A stretch of DNA of 64,000 nucleotides, taken from contig JACPYT010000003.1 of NCBI GenBank assembly GCA_016195805.1, forward strand, positions 186,001-250,000, in the 5' to 3' direction. The notes beneath the pieces were generated by a model. It worked only from the letters and a program-made list of their open reading frames with translations, did not search any database and was not told the DNA's origin. Within the stretch, counting starts at the first letter, position 1; each line of letters begins with the position of its first letter. A program made the translations under genes and the position numbers. Source of the stretch: Hydrogenophilales bacterium (lineage in GTDB: Bacteria > Pseudomonadota > Gammaproteobacteria > Burkholderiales > Thiobacillaceae). This document shows positions 56,385 through 64,000 of this stretch, piece after piece.

Positions 56385-56635
56385 AAACCGGCTCCCCATC
56401 CCGTTCCTGAAGAGCGCATTGCCCGTTCCGCGGCAGATCTGCATTCGGGCATCCGCCCAGGTCGTGCTTGTTGTCGCGCAAGCGCCCAGCTACAGTCCAT
56501 ATTAGCAATGCCCGTCACACCGACCTGAAGTGTGCCGAAGGAACGCCAGGACGCCCGGCACAAAACTGGCTGCATTCGACAACACAACAACATCATTTAC
56601 CAGGGAAAAGCTGCCTACAAGGCCTCGCCGCCAGC

Positions 56636-59600
56636 ATGAGCCGCCCCAACAATCCGTCCTCCCGGAACGACTCCAGGCCGCTGCGTGGCCTTTTTTATGC
56701 CTTGATCGGATTCTTCGTGCTGGCCTATTTCTTGGCCATCGCCCGGCACTGGATTGACGTGAAACAGGATGCCGAAACGCAATTGCGTTATTTCAACGGC
56801 ATCCTGGTGCAGAACACGCGCACCACATTGAAGAACTACGAACTGGTCCTGCAGGGCCTGGGCAGCGAACTGGTTGCGGAGGGTGCGTTGCAGTCGCCGG
56901 CACGCGGGCGCGAACTCATCGAACGGATGAAGTCGATCGATCCCGGCATGGCAGGATTGGGACTGGCAAGACCCGATGGACAACTCGTCCTGGTCAGCGG
57001 CATCCGGGACGGCCAGCCTTTACCCAATCTGCTGAGCCAACCCGAAACCCGCGACAGCTTCCGCGCCAGCATCACCTCCGGCCATCTTGAGCTCGGCAGG
57101 CCGTATTACATGAAGGCGCTGAAACTTTGGGTGAACCCCGTACGCGTACCCATCCTTGATCCACAGGGCCGCACCGTGGCGGTCATGACGGCGGGGTATT
57201 CCCTCAATGGCGGCACCACCTTGGCGGCTCACGTCGCGCTGCCACCGGAAATCCAGATGGCGCTGCTGCGCGACGACAATTACCTCCAGTATTTCCATCC
57301 GCTGCCAGCGGGTCCGGAACCGACCATCGTACACAATACGTATGGCCAGCCGATTCACCCCGGAACCATCCAACAGCTTGCTGCGGTCAGGCAGGGACGC
57401 GGGGCCATGACGATCGACCTGCCGCGCGACCGGGGGCTTCATTATGCGGTCTATGAGCGCATTGACGAGTATGGGCTGCTGGCGGCGTCTCTCATTCCCC
57501 GGCGCTCTATCGTGCATACCTGGTTGCAAGGGCTGCTGTTGCCCAGCCTGCTGCTATGTGCCTTCCTGTTTGGCGGCCTGTGGGTCTATCGGCGTTCACT
57601 GGCACGCCAGATCAAATCCGATGCGGCGGTCGCCCACCTTTCTGCCTGGCAACAGGCCATTCTGGATGGTGTCGACTACAGCATCATCTCCACCAACACC
57701 GCCGGTATTATCGTCAGCTTCAACTCAGCGGCCCAGCGCATGCTCGGCTATACCGCGGAAGAAGTGATCGGTGAACGCACCCCGGCCCTCTTCCACGACG
57801 AGGACGAGGTGCGTCAACACGCGATCGAACTCGGCGAGGAACTGGGCGAACCCATCCAGCCTGGCTTCGACGTCTTCGTCGCCAAAGCCAGGCGCGGCCA
57901 ATCCGAGGAACGCGAGTGGACTTACCTGCGTAAGGATGGCAGCCGTTTCCCGGTCCGGCTGTCGGTCACCCCGTTGCTCGGTCCGGATGGCAGGATCGAG
58001 GGGTTCATCGGGATCGCCGCCGACCTGTCCGCGCACAAACAGGCCCAGGCCAATCTGCGCGACAGCCAGGCGCGCTATCGCACCCTGTTCGAACGTGCAG
58101 GCGACAGCATCTTCCTGATGAAGGGCGAGCAATTCGTGGATTGCAACCCGGCAACACTGGAGATGTTCGGCTGCACGCGCGATCAGATTGTCGGCGCCAC
58201 GCCTTATCGATACTCCCCCGAGTACCAGCCGGATGGCCGCCCGTCCAAGGCCAAGGCGCTAGAAAGAATCGCGGCCGCCTTCGATGGCGAGACCCAGTTC
58301 TTCGAGTGGCGCCATCAACGCCACGATGGCACGCCCTTCGACGCGGAAGTGACGCTAAACATGGTGATGATCGGGGACGAGGCCCACATCCTTGCCACCG
58401 TTCGCGACATCAGCCAACGTAAAAAAGCCGAGGCAGAACTGCTGCAATCCCGCCAGGCCCTGATCGAGCGCAACGAGAACCTGCGCCTCATCAACCAGCT
58501 GGCCAACCGGCTGCACGCCTCGCTTGCACTGGACGACATCCTGAAAGAAACCATGGATGCCCTGCTCGGCCTGAGTCATGCGCCGAATATTGCAATCTAC
58601 CTGCTGGATCCGGACGCAGCCCGCCTGAACCTGGTGGCCAATCGCGGGTTCAAGGCGGGATTGCCTCAACTGGGCGCCAACCTTCCCGTGGAGGGCAGCC
58701 TGAGCGGCCTGGCGCTGACCAGCAGACATTTGCTGGTCAGCAATGACTTTGCCCATGACATGCGCCTGTACCCCGAGGTAAGGGAGGGCCTGGTGGCTGC
58801 GGGCTTGCATTCGGGCGTCGTCATTCCGATGATCTATCACGAGCGCCCGCTGGGCAGCATCAATCTGATCTACGGCGAACACAGGGTGTTCAGCGAGGTG
58901 GAACTGGAAACGCTCAGTGCTTTCAGCAATACGGTTGCCCTGGCAATCGCCAATGCGCGCCATATCGTCAGCCTGGCATTCCAGGCCAAGCACGACAGTC
59001 TCACCGCCCTGCCCAACCGTTCCGTCCTGCACGAGGAATTTGCAGATCGTGTCGGACGAACCCCGGACGGAAAGGTCGCGCTCCTGCTGCTGGATCTGGA
59101 CCGTTTCAAGGAAATCAACGACACCCTCGGCCACCATGTGGGCGATCACCTGCTGACCCACATCGGCCCGCGTCTGCAGGAAGCGCTCACGGAATACGAC
59201 GCGCTGATCTGCCGCCTGGGGGGCGACGAATTCTCCGTATTGCTGACCGGCCTGGCCGACCAGGCCGATGCTGTTGCATTGGCAAGACGCATGATCGAGG
59301 TACTGCGCCGGCCTTTCATGGTGGAAGGCATGGCCTTGCAACTAGGGGTGAGCGTAGGCGTGGCGTATTACCCGGAGCATGGCGGTACCAGCCATGCTTT
59401 GCTGCGGGCAGCGGATGTGGCGATGTACCGGGCGAAGAAACTGACGACGGGCGTCGTGGTCTACGATCGCGGATTCGACGACTACAGCCCGGACCGTCTC
59501 GCACTCGCCAGCGAACTGGTTCAGGCGCTCCGCAATGGCGAACTGATCCTGCATTACCAGCCCAAGCTGGACATCGCCAGCGGGCAGGTCACGGGATTCG

Positions 59601-60256
59601 AGGCCTTGGTACGCTGGCAGAATCCCCGACTGGGCATCCTGTACCCGGACACTTTCCTCCACCTGGTGGAAATGAACGAAGTCATTCATCCCTTTACGCG
59701 CGCCGTCATGGATATCGCGCTGGCAGACAAGCGCCAGCTGCATGACCTCGGATACACGCAGCCGGTGGCGATCAATCTTTCCGTACGCAATCTGGTGGAT
59801 GCCCACTGCGTATCCCGGCTCGCGGATGCCATCGCCAAGCACGGCATTCCCCAGCAAGAGGTTGAGCTGGAGTTGACCGAGACCGCCCTGATGTACGATC
59901 CGGACAGTGCAGTCGTCCTGTTGCAGGAGATCACGGCCATGGGGGTGAACATCGCGATCGACGATTTCGGCACCGGCTATTCCTCCCTGGCCTACCTGCG
60001 GCGTCTCCCTCTCAAAGCCCTGAAGATCGACCGTTCATTCGTCATGGGCATGAACGACAATGCCCAGGACGCGATCATCGTGCGCTCCACGGTCGCCCTT
60101 GCCCACAGCCTGGGGCTCAGCGTCATCGCCGAGGGCGTGGAAAACGCCGAGACCCTGGCCCTCCTGGCAGGCATGGGTTGCGAACAGGCCCAGGGCTACC
60201 ACCTCAGCCGGCCGCTGCCCTTGAACAAGCTGATCGACTGGCTGCAGACGCACTGA
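56636..60256 (+). CDS. membrane GGDEF-EAL protein with PAS and GAF domains
   Basis: This 1206-residue c-di-GMP signalling protein has a transmembrane helix at about 19-38, a periplasmic sensor domain to about 295 and a second helix at about 298-318. Two PAS domains (about 340-470 and 475-590) and a GAF (about 615-750) follow. GGDEF (about 775-930) has an intact [15 protein letters not shown] (about 950-1195) has [11 protein letters not shown] and [17 protein letters not shown]. The I-site RxxD is absent, so the cyclase, if active, lacks that product inhibition. Both motifs being intact leaves cyclase, phosphodiesterase or both possible. It starts at ATG 56636. Confidence 0.88.
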   Translation: MSRPNNPSSRNDSRPLRGLFYALIGFFVLAYFLAIARHWIDVKQDAETQLRYFNGILVQNTRTTLKNYELVLQGLGSELVAEGALQSPARGRELIERMKSIDPGMAGLGLARPDGQLVLVSGIRDGQPLPNLLSQPETRDSFRASITSGHLELGRPYYMKALKLWVNPVRVPILDPQGRTVAVMTAGYSLNGGTTLAAHVALPPEIQMALLRDDNYLQYFHPLPAGPEPTIVHNTYGQPIHPGTIQQLAAVRQGRGAMTIDLPRDRGLHYAVYERIDEYGLLAASLIPRRSIVHTWLQGLLLPSLLLCAFLFGGLWVYRRSLARQIKSDAAVAHLSAWQQAILDGVDYSIISTNTAGIIVSFNSAAQRMLGYTAEEVIGERTPALFHDEDEVRQHAIELGEELGEPIQPGFDVFVAKARRGQSEEREWTYLRKDGSRFPVRLSVTPLLGPDGRIEGFIGIAADLSAHKQAQANLRDSQARYRTLFERAGDSIFLMKGEQFVDCNPATLEMFGCTRDQIVGATPYRYSPEYQPDGRPSKAKALERIAAAFDGETQFFEWRHQRHDGTPFDAEVTLNMVMIGDEAHILATVRDISQRKKAEAELLQSRQALIERNENLRLINQLANRLHASLALDDILKETMDALLGLSHAPNIAIYLLDPDAARLNLVANRGFKAGLPQLGANLPVEGSLSGLALTSRHLLVSNDFAHDMRLYPEVREGLVAAGLHSGVVIPMIYHERPLGSINLIYGEHRVFSEVELETLSAFSNTVALAIANARHIVSLAFQAKHDSLTALPNRSVLHEEFADRVGRTPDGKVALLLLDLDRFKEINDTLGHHVGDHLLTHIGPRLQEALTEYDALICRLGGDEFSVLLTGLADQADAVALARRMIEVLRRPFMVEGMALQLGVSVGVAYYPEHGGTSHALLRAADVAMYRAKKLTTGVVVYDRGFDDYSPDRLALASELVQALRNGELILHYQPKLDIASGQVTGFEALVRWQNPRLGILYPDTFLHLVEMNEVIHPFTRAVMDIALADKRQLHDLGYTQPVAINLSVRNLVDAHCVSRLADAIAKHGIPQQEVELELTETALMYDPDSAVVLLQEITAMGVNIAIDDFGTGYSSLAYLRRLPLKALKIDRSFVMGMNDNAQDAIIVRSTVALAHSLGLSVIAEGVENAETLALLAGMGCEQAQGYHLSRPLPLNKLIDWLQTH

Positions 60257-60277
60257 GGCACTGAGGCACTGAGGCAC
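60251..60277. repeat. tandem octamer repeat at the 3' end of the GGDEF-EAL gene
   Basis: CACTGAGG occurs three times in a row plus a partial fourth copy. The first copy contains the TGA stop codon of the GGDEF-EAL gene and later copies lie just after it. Copy-number change cannot move the stop, but may matter for the 3' end. Confidence 0.8.
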
Positions 60278-60355
60278 AACAGAAACCCGATTGGCTGGGG
60301 GTATCCGGGCGCCGGCAGGCATTGCCGAGACCGGCCGCGGGAAAAGGGAACAGCT

Positions 60356-61363
60356 TCAGAAGAGCTCGATCGAACCGCTTTGATGTGTCTCCGGCGCGAG
60401 CTTGCCGCTACACACCAGCGCGCGGTAGTCGCAGACTTGGTTGCGGCCGTTCTCCTTGGCGTAATACAGCGCCTTGTCGGCTTCCTCGAATACGTAGGGC
60501 GGCAGCTTCTGGTCGCCGATCGCCGTGTAGCCGATGCTCGCCGTCACCTGTCCAACCTGCGGAAAGCAATGGTTCTGCACCTTGATGCGGATGCGGTCGA
60601 GGATGGCCACGATGGTCTCGGGTGAAACATCCTTGATCAACACGACGAATTCCTCGCCGCCGTAGCGAAACACCCAGTCCACATCGCGCAGGGCGTTGCG
60701 CATCAGACCGGCGAACACGAGCAGCACCTCGTCGCCGATCAGATGGCCATGGCTATCGTTGATGCGCTTGAAATGATCGAGATCGATCACGGCCAGGTAA
60801 TCGGCCGTGCCCTGATCGCGCTTGCGGTTGCGTCCATTGAGCCGGCCGGTGAGCAGTTCGCCCAGTTTCTGCTCCAGCTTCTTGCGGTTGTACAGCCCGG
60901 TCAGCGTGTCGCGTTCGCTGTCGAACAGCATTTTCGCGTAGTTGGCGTAAATCTTGAGCATCCCCTGGGCGATGCGCAGGTCGGCTTGAACCCATTCGGG
61001 TTGCCTGAGCACGATCGCCTTGCGCCGCTCTTCCAGCAGGCCCAGGCTGCTGATGAGATAGCTCTGACCGTCCTGAACCAGCTGTCTGGCCGGCGCATCG
61101 GCACTCAGGCTGGCCGCCTCCGCCATCAGGGCATCGGTCACGGGGAACATGGGCTTCGGCAGGGGACAGGCCGCGTCTTGGAGCCACTGGTCGCGCTGCG
61201 GGCCCGGCACCAGACAGACCATGGCCGTCTGCACGCCCGGCAGCATCTCCTGGATCGACGCCTGCAGACTGCGCAGCAGGGTCAGCTCGTCCCGCTGCTC
61301 GGTCAGATGCACCACGGACTCGATCACTTCATGGGCGATTTCGGACTGTCTGGACGGCTGCAT
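60356..61363 (-). CDS. cytoplasmic GGEEF diguanylate cyclase
   Basis: This 335-residue protein has an N-terminal sensor-like region of about 170 residues (helical, DALMAEAASLSADAPARQL, similar to GAF/PAS-type inputs) and a C-terminal GGDEF domain. The motif is YGGEEFVVLI and the inhibitory I-site RDVD lies 5 residues before it, so feedback inhibition is likely. No membrane helix is seen. The start is uncertain: I use ATG 61363 (MQPSRQSEIAHE), while ATG 61453 would add 30 residues. It converges with the GGDEF-EAL gene. Confidence 0.85.
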   Translation of the reverse strand: MQPSRQSEIAHEVIESVVHLTEQRDELTLLRSLQASIQEMLPGVQTAMVCLVPGPQRDQWLQDAACPLPKPMFPVTDALMAEAASLSADAPARQLVQDGQSYLISSLGLLEERRKAIVLRQPEWVQADLRIAQGMLKIYANYAKMLFDSERDTLTGLYNRKKLEQKLGELLTGRLNGRNRKRDQGTADYLAVIDLDHFKRINDSHGHLIGDEVLLVFAGLMRNALRDVDWVFRYGGEEFVVLIKDVSPETIVAILDRIRIKVQNHCFPQVGQVTASIGYTAIGDQKLPPYVFEEADKALYYAKENGRNQVCDYRALVCSGKLAPETHQSGSIELF

Positions 61364-61503
61364 GGCGACGGACAACGAGACCCCGGAAAAAACAGGTTCA
61401 ACGATTTTACGCCTTCGCGCCGCATAAAAGGCGGGTTCACGCGGACAGCTCATTGCCTGCGGCCCATTTCGTGCCGTTTCCCCCCGGCCAGGGCAACAAT
61501 CGC

Positions 61504-61983
61504 TTATCCCGCTGCGCTCGCAGTCGTCTCGGCAATCCGCCGGATCGTTGCCACAAACCCCGGATCTTCTCCATGCAGCAACGGCGGCAAGGCGGCGCGG
61601 AAATCCTGGCGCGCGCACCATTCATGCATGTAGTCCTCCCACGACTGCCACAGCCGCGCCTGCTGGCGGCTCATCCTTTCTTCGTAGACCAGCACATAGG
61701 CGCGCTCGAACAGGCTGACCAGGATGGCGAACAGGGCGTGCTTGCGTTCCCGCTGCTCTTCGCTGAGTTCGCCTTTTACGGCGGGCGACAGCAGATGCAG
61801 GTCGGCGTTGTCGATGACCAGCCGCATGAAATCGGCATACTCGTCGGACAGCCGCAGGAAGATTTCCTCCTCGTCGGCCTGCCGGTCGCGGCGGCGATCG
61901 TAGACGTACACGCCGATGGCGAACGGCAGGCCGACGATGGTGACGAGATAGCTGGCCGCTTCCAGCCATTCGAGTCCGCTCAT
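61504..61983 (-). CDS. uncharacterised single-helix membrane protein
   Basis: This 159-residue protein has one N-terminal transmembrane helix (about residues 10-28, ASYLVTIVGLPFAIGVYVYD) and a charged helical cytoplasmic domain with LFERAYVLVYEERMSRQQA and WEDYMHEW. I do not recognise the family by name; the pattern recalls small bacterial membrane proteins of unknown function. It lies 13 bp downstream of trmL on the same strand. ATG 61983 was chosen because upstream residues fall inside trmL. Confidence 0.75.
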   Translation of the reverse strand: MSGLEWLEAASYLVTIVGLPFAIGVYVYDRRRDRQADEEEIFLRLSDEYADFMRLVIDNADLHLLSPAVKGELSEEQRERKHALFAILVSLFERAYVLVYEERMSRQQARLWQSWEDYMHEWCARQDFRAALPPLLHGEDPGFVATIRRIAETTASAAG

Positions 61984-61996
61984 GCCCGCTCCCTCA

Positions 61997-62461
61997 TTAG
62001 GCGCCTCCGGCAAAACCGTTCTGCCGCCACGCCTCGAACACGACCACGCTGACCGCATTGGACAGATTCATGCTGCGCGAACCGGGCAACATCGGCAAGC
62101 GCAGACGATGGTCAACGTCGAACTGCGTCAGGATGTCGGGTGGCAGGCCGCGCGACTCGGGGCCGAACAGCAGCACGTCGCCGGCCCGAAAGGCGATATC
62201 GGCATAGCGGGCGCTCCCCTTGGTGGTGAGCGCAAACCAGCGCCTGCCGGGCAAGGCCGCCTGCACCGCTTCCCAGTCCGCATGCACGGTCACGCAGGCC
62301 ATGTCGTGGTAATCCAGCCCGGCGCGCGCCACCTGCTTGTCGGACAGGTCGAAGCCCAGCGGCTCGACCAGATGCAGGCGGCATCCGGTGTTGGCCGCGA
62401 GGCGGATGAGGTTGCCGGTGTTGGGCGGGATCTCGGGCTGAAACAAAACGATGTCAAACAT
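61997..62461 (-). CDS. trmL: tRNA (cytidine/uridine-2'-O-)-methyltransferase TrmL
   Basis: This 154-residue minimal SPOUT methyltransferase modifies the ribose of nucleotide 34 in tRNA-Leu. It has FDIVLFQPEIPPNTGNLIRLAANTG, VLLFGPESRGLPPDIL and the SMNLSNAVSVVVFEAWRQ knot end. Length matches E. coli TrmL (157). It lies divergent from gshA, 43 bp away. Confidence 0.95.
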   Translation of the reverse strand: MFDIVLFQPEIPPNTGNLIRLAANTGCRLHLVEPLGFDLSDKQVARAGLDYHDMACVTVHADWEAVQAALPGRRWFALTTKGSARYADIAFRAGDVLLFGPESRGLPPDILTQFDVDHRLRLPMLPGSRSMNLSNAVSVVVFEAWRQNGFAGGA

Positions 62462-62504
62462 CCGGCTTGGCCTAAAATAAAACCTTCTTTGAAAGCCCTA
62501 TTCT

Positions 62505-63800
62505 ATGGTCCCTTACCTCACCACCGCACTTACCGGCCCGCTGCTGGAACTGGAAAAGCGCCTGCTCGATGCCCAGCCGACCATCGAGCACTGGTTTCGC
62601 CAGCAATGGAAGGAGCAGTCGGCACCGTTCTACACCTCGGTCGATATCCGCAACGCGGGCTTCAAGCTGGCGCCGGTCGACACCAACCTGTTTCCGGGCG
62701 GCTTCAACAATCTCAACCCGTCGTTCATGTCGCTGTCGATCCACGCGGCGATGGGCGCGGTGGAAAAGATCTGCCCCGACGCACAACGTTTATTGCTGAT
62801 CCCCGAGAACCACACGCGCAACACCTTCTACCTGCAGAACGTCGCGGTGCTGGCGCACATCCTGCGCCAGACCGGCCTCATCGTGCGCATCGGCACGCTG
62901 ATTCCCGAGATCACCCAGCCGACCACGCTGGAACTGCCCGCCGGCGGCCGCCTCACGCTGGAGCCGCTGATCCGCAAGGGTGACCGGATCGGGCTGGAAG
63001 GCTTCGACCCCTGTGCGGTGCTGCTCAACAACGATCTCTCGGCGGGCGTGCCGGATATTCTGAAAGGCATTGAGCAGACCATCATGCCGCCGCTGCACGC
63101 CGGCTGGGCGACGCGCCGCAAGTCGCGCCACTTCGCCGCCTACCAAAACGTCGCCATCGAATTCGCGCGGCTGGTCGGCATCGACCCCTGGCTGATCGAT
63201 CCCTATTTCAACCACTGCGGCCGGATCGACTTCCAGGCACGCCAGGGCGAGGACTGCCTGGCCGAGAAAGTCAGCGATATGCTGGCCAAGATCCGCGTCA
63301 AGTATGACGAATACGGCATCGACCAACCGCCCTTCGTCATCGTCAAGGCCGACGCCGGCACCTACGGCATGGGCATCATGACGGTGAAATCGCCCGACGA
63401 CGTGCGCGAACTCAATCGCAAGCAGCGCAACAAGATGGCCGTGATCAAGGAAGGCATGGAGGTCACCGAGGTGCTGATCCAGGAAGGCGTCTACACCTTC
63501 GAGAGCATCAACGACGCGGTCGCCGAACCGGTGGTCTACATGCTCGACCACTTCGTCGTCGGCGGCTTCTACCGCGTGCACACCGGGCGCGGATCGGACG
63601 AGAACCTCAACAGCCCCGGCATGCATTTCGTGCCGCTGGCGTTCGACGAGACCTGCCTGACGCCCGATCGCAGCGCCAACCCGGACGCCACGCCCAACCG
63701 CTTCTATGCCTACGGGGTGATCGCGCGGCTGGCGATGCTGGCCGCCAGCATCGAGCTCGACGAGGTGCTCAACGAGACCGAGAACGCGGTTGCCGCATGA
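62505..63800 (+). CDS. gshA: glutamate--cysteine ligase, proteobacterial ATP-grasp-like type
   Basis: This 431-residue enzyme makes gamma-glutamylcysteine, the first step in glutathione synthesis. It belongs to the type found in Nitrosomonas, Thiobacillus and relatives, unrelated in sequence to E. coli GshA; FYTSVDIRNAGFKLAPVDTN, NNLNPSFMSLS, PFVIVKADAGTYGMGIM and YRVHTGRGSDENLNSPG are characteristic. The stop overlaps the gshB start as ATGA, so both glutathione genes are coupled. Confidence 0.9.
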   Translation: MVPYLTTALTGPLLELEKRLLDAQPTIEHWFRQQWKEQSAPFYTSVDIRNAGFKLAPVDTNLFPGGFNNLNPSFMSLSIHAAMGAVEKICPDAQRLLLIPENHTRNTFYLQNVAVLAHILRQTGLIVRIGTLIPEITQPTTLELPAGGRLTLEPLIRKGDRIGLEGFDPCAVLLNNDLSAGVPDILKGIEQTIMPPLHAGWATRRKSRHFAAYQNVAIEFARLVGIDPWLIDPYFNHCGRIDFQARQGEDCLAEKVSDMLAKIRVKYDEYGIDQPPFVIVKADAGTYGMGIMTVKSPDDVRELNRKQRNKMAVIKEGMEVTEVLIQEGVYTFESINDAVAEPVVYMLDHFVVGGFYRVHTGRGSDENLNSPGMHFVPLAFDETCLTPDRSANPDATPNRFYAYGVIARLAMLAASIELDEVLNETENAVAA

Positions 63801-64000
63801 AGCTGCTGTTCGTCGTCGATCCGCTCACGGGCCTCAAATCCTACAAGGACAGTTCGGTAGCCATGATGCGCGCGGCGGTGGCGCGCGGCCATGCCGTGTT
63901 CGCCACCGAGGCGCGCCAGCTCTATGTAAAGGACGGCATCGCCCGCGCCGCCTGCGCCGGACTCGATGTGCGCAGCGACGACGACTGGTATCGCGAAACG
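63797..64000 (+). CDS. gshB: glutathione synthetase, N-terminal part (cut by window end)
   Basis: Only the first 68 codons are in the window. MKLLFVVDPLTGLKSYKDSS followed by VAMMRAAVARGHAVFATEARQL is the N-terminal domain of GshB, whose full length is about 315 residues. The ATG overlaps the gshA stop, and this completes the glutathione pathway used by the glutaredoxin at 53.6 kb. Confidence 0.9.
   Translation, partial: MKLLFVVDPLTGLKSYKDSSVAMMRAAVARGHAVFATEARQLYVKDGIARAACAGLDVRSDDDWYRET

Overview
The window is a gene-dense, GC-rich chromosomal stretch with short intergenic gaps and no gap over about 300 bases. I read it as a betaproteobacterium, probably close to Thiobacillus or the Nitrosomonadales. 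The reasons are the neighbourhoods rpsU-yqeY-dnaG-rpoD, pilBCD-coaE-zapD-yacG, rpsP-rimM-trmD-rplS and grxC-secB-gpsA, an ATP-grasp type GshA beside GshB, and thiol and sulfur themed genes. This is inference from protein sequence and gene order; no rRNA is present to settle it.

Layout. 1-6.3 kb: a YheS-type ABC-F ATPase, two tandem paralogous microproteins, an EnvZ/OmpR-like two-component system, and three small secreted proteins divergent from it. 6.3-17.1 kb, all on the minus strand: Kup, ferredoxin-NADP reductase, RtcB RNA ligase, a CCA-adding enzyme fused to archease, an NDUFA9-like SDR protein, a 168-bp inverted-repeat (MITE-like) element, a lytic transglycosylase and IlvA. 17.2-25.4 kb: RpiA, then yacG/zapD/coaE, pilD/pilC/pilB, a CorC-like CBS protein and a CcsA-like protein. 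25.5-30.3 kb: ffh, the rpsP operon, ogt and xerD. 30.3-34.9 kb: AstE-like, TauE, FolB, PlsY, a three-helix membrane protein and TsaD. 35.0-39.5 kb: the macromolecular-synthesis operon rpsU-yqeY-dnaG-rpoD and a CAU tRNA. 39.6-45.7 kb: SlmA, MoeB, an unknown protein, CtpA, EnvC and GpmI. 45.8-53.2 kb: an ArsR-family regulator with the cysteine spacing of persulfide sensors, an NsrR-like Rrf2 regulator, a complete TolC/adaptor/RND efflux system and a DUF2892 protein. 53.2-56.4 kb: rhodanese, glutaredoxin, thioredoxin 2, SecB, an SH3 protein and GpsA. 56.6-64 kb: two c-di-GMP enzymes, a small membrane protein, TrmL, GshA and the start of GshB.

How the genes work together. Most of the window is housekeeping: translation, tRNA maturation, envelope, redox. 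Two accessory-looking blocks stand out. The first is the tRNA 3'-end and RNA-ligation operon, in which archease, the activating partner of RtcB, is fused to the C-terminus of the CCA-adding enzyme immediately upstream of rtcB. The second is the ArsR/NsrR/RND/DUF2892 block joined to a rhodanese-glutaredoxin-thioredoxin run, which may form a reactive-sulfur or nitrosative response module. The tandem microprotein pair next to the envZ/ompR genes looks undescribed.
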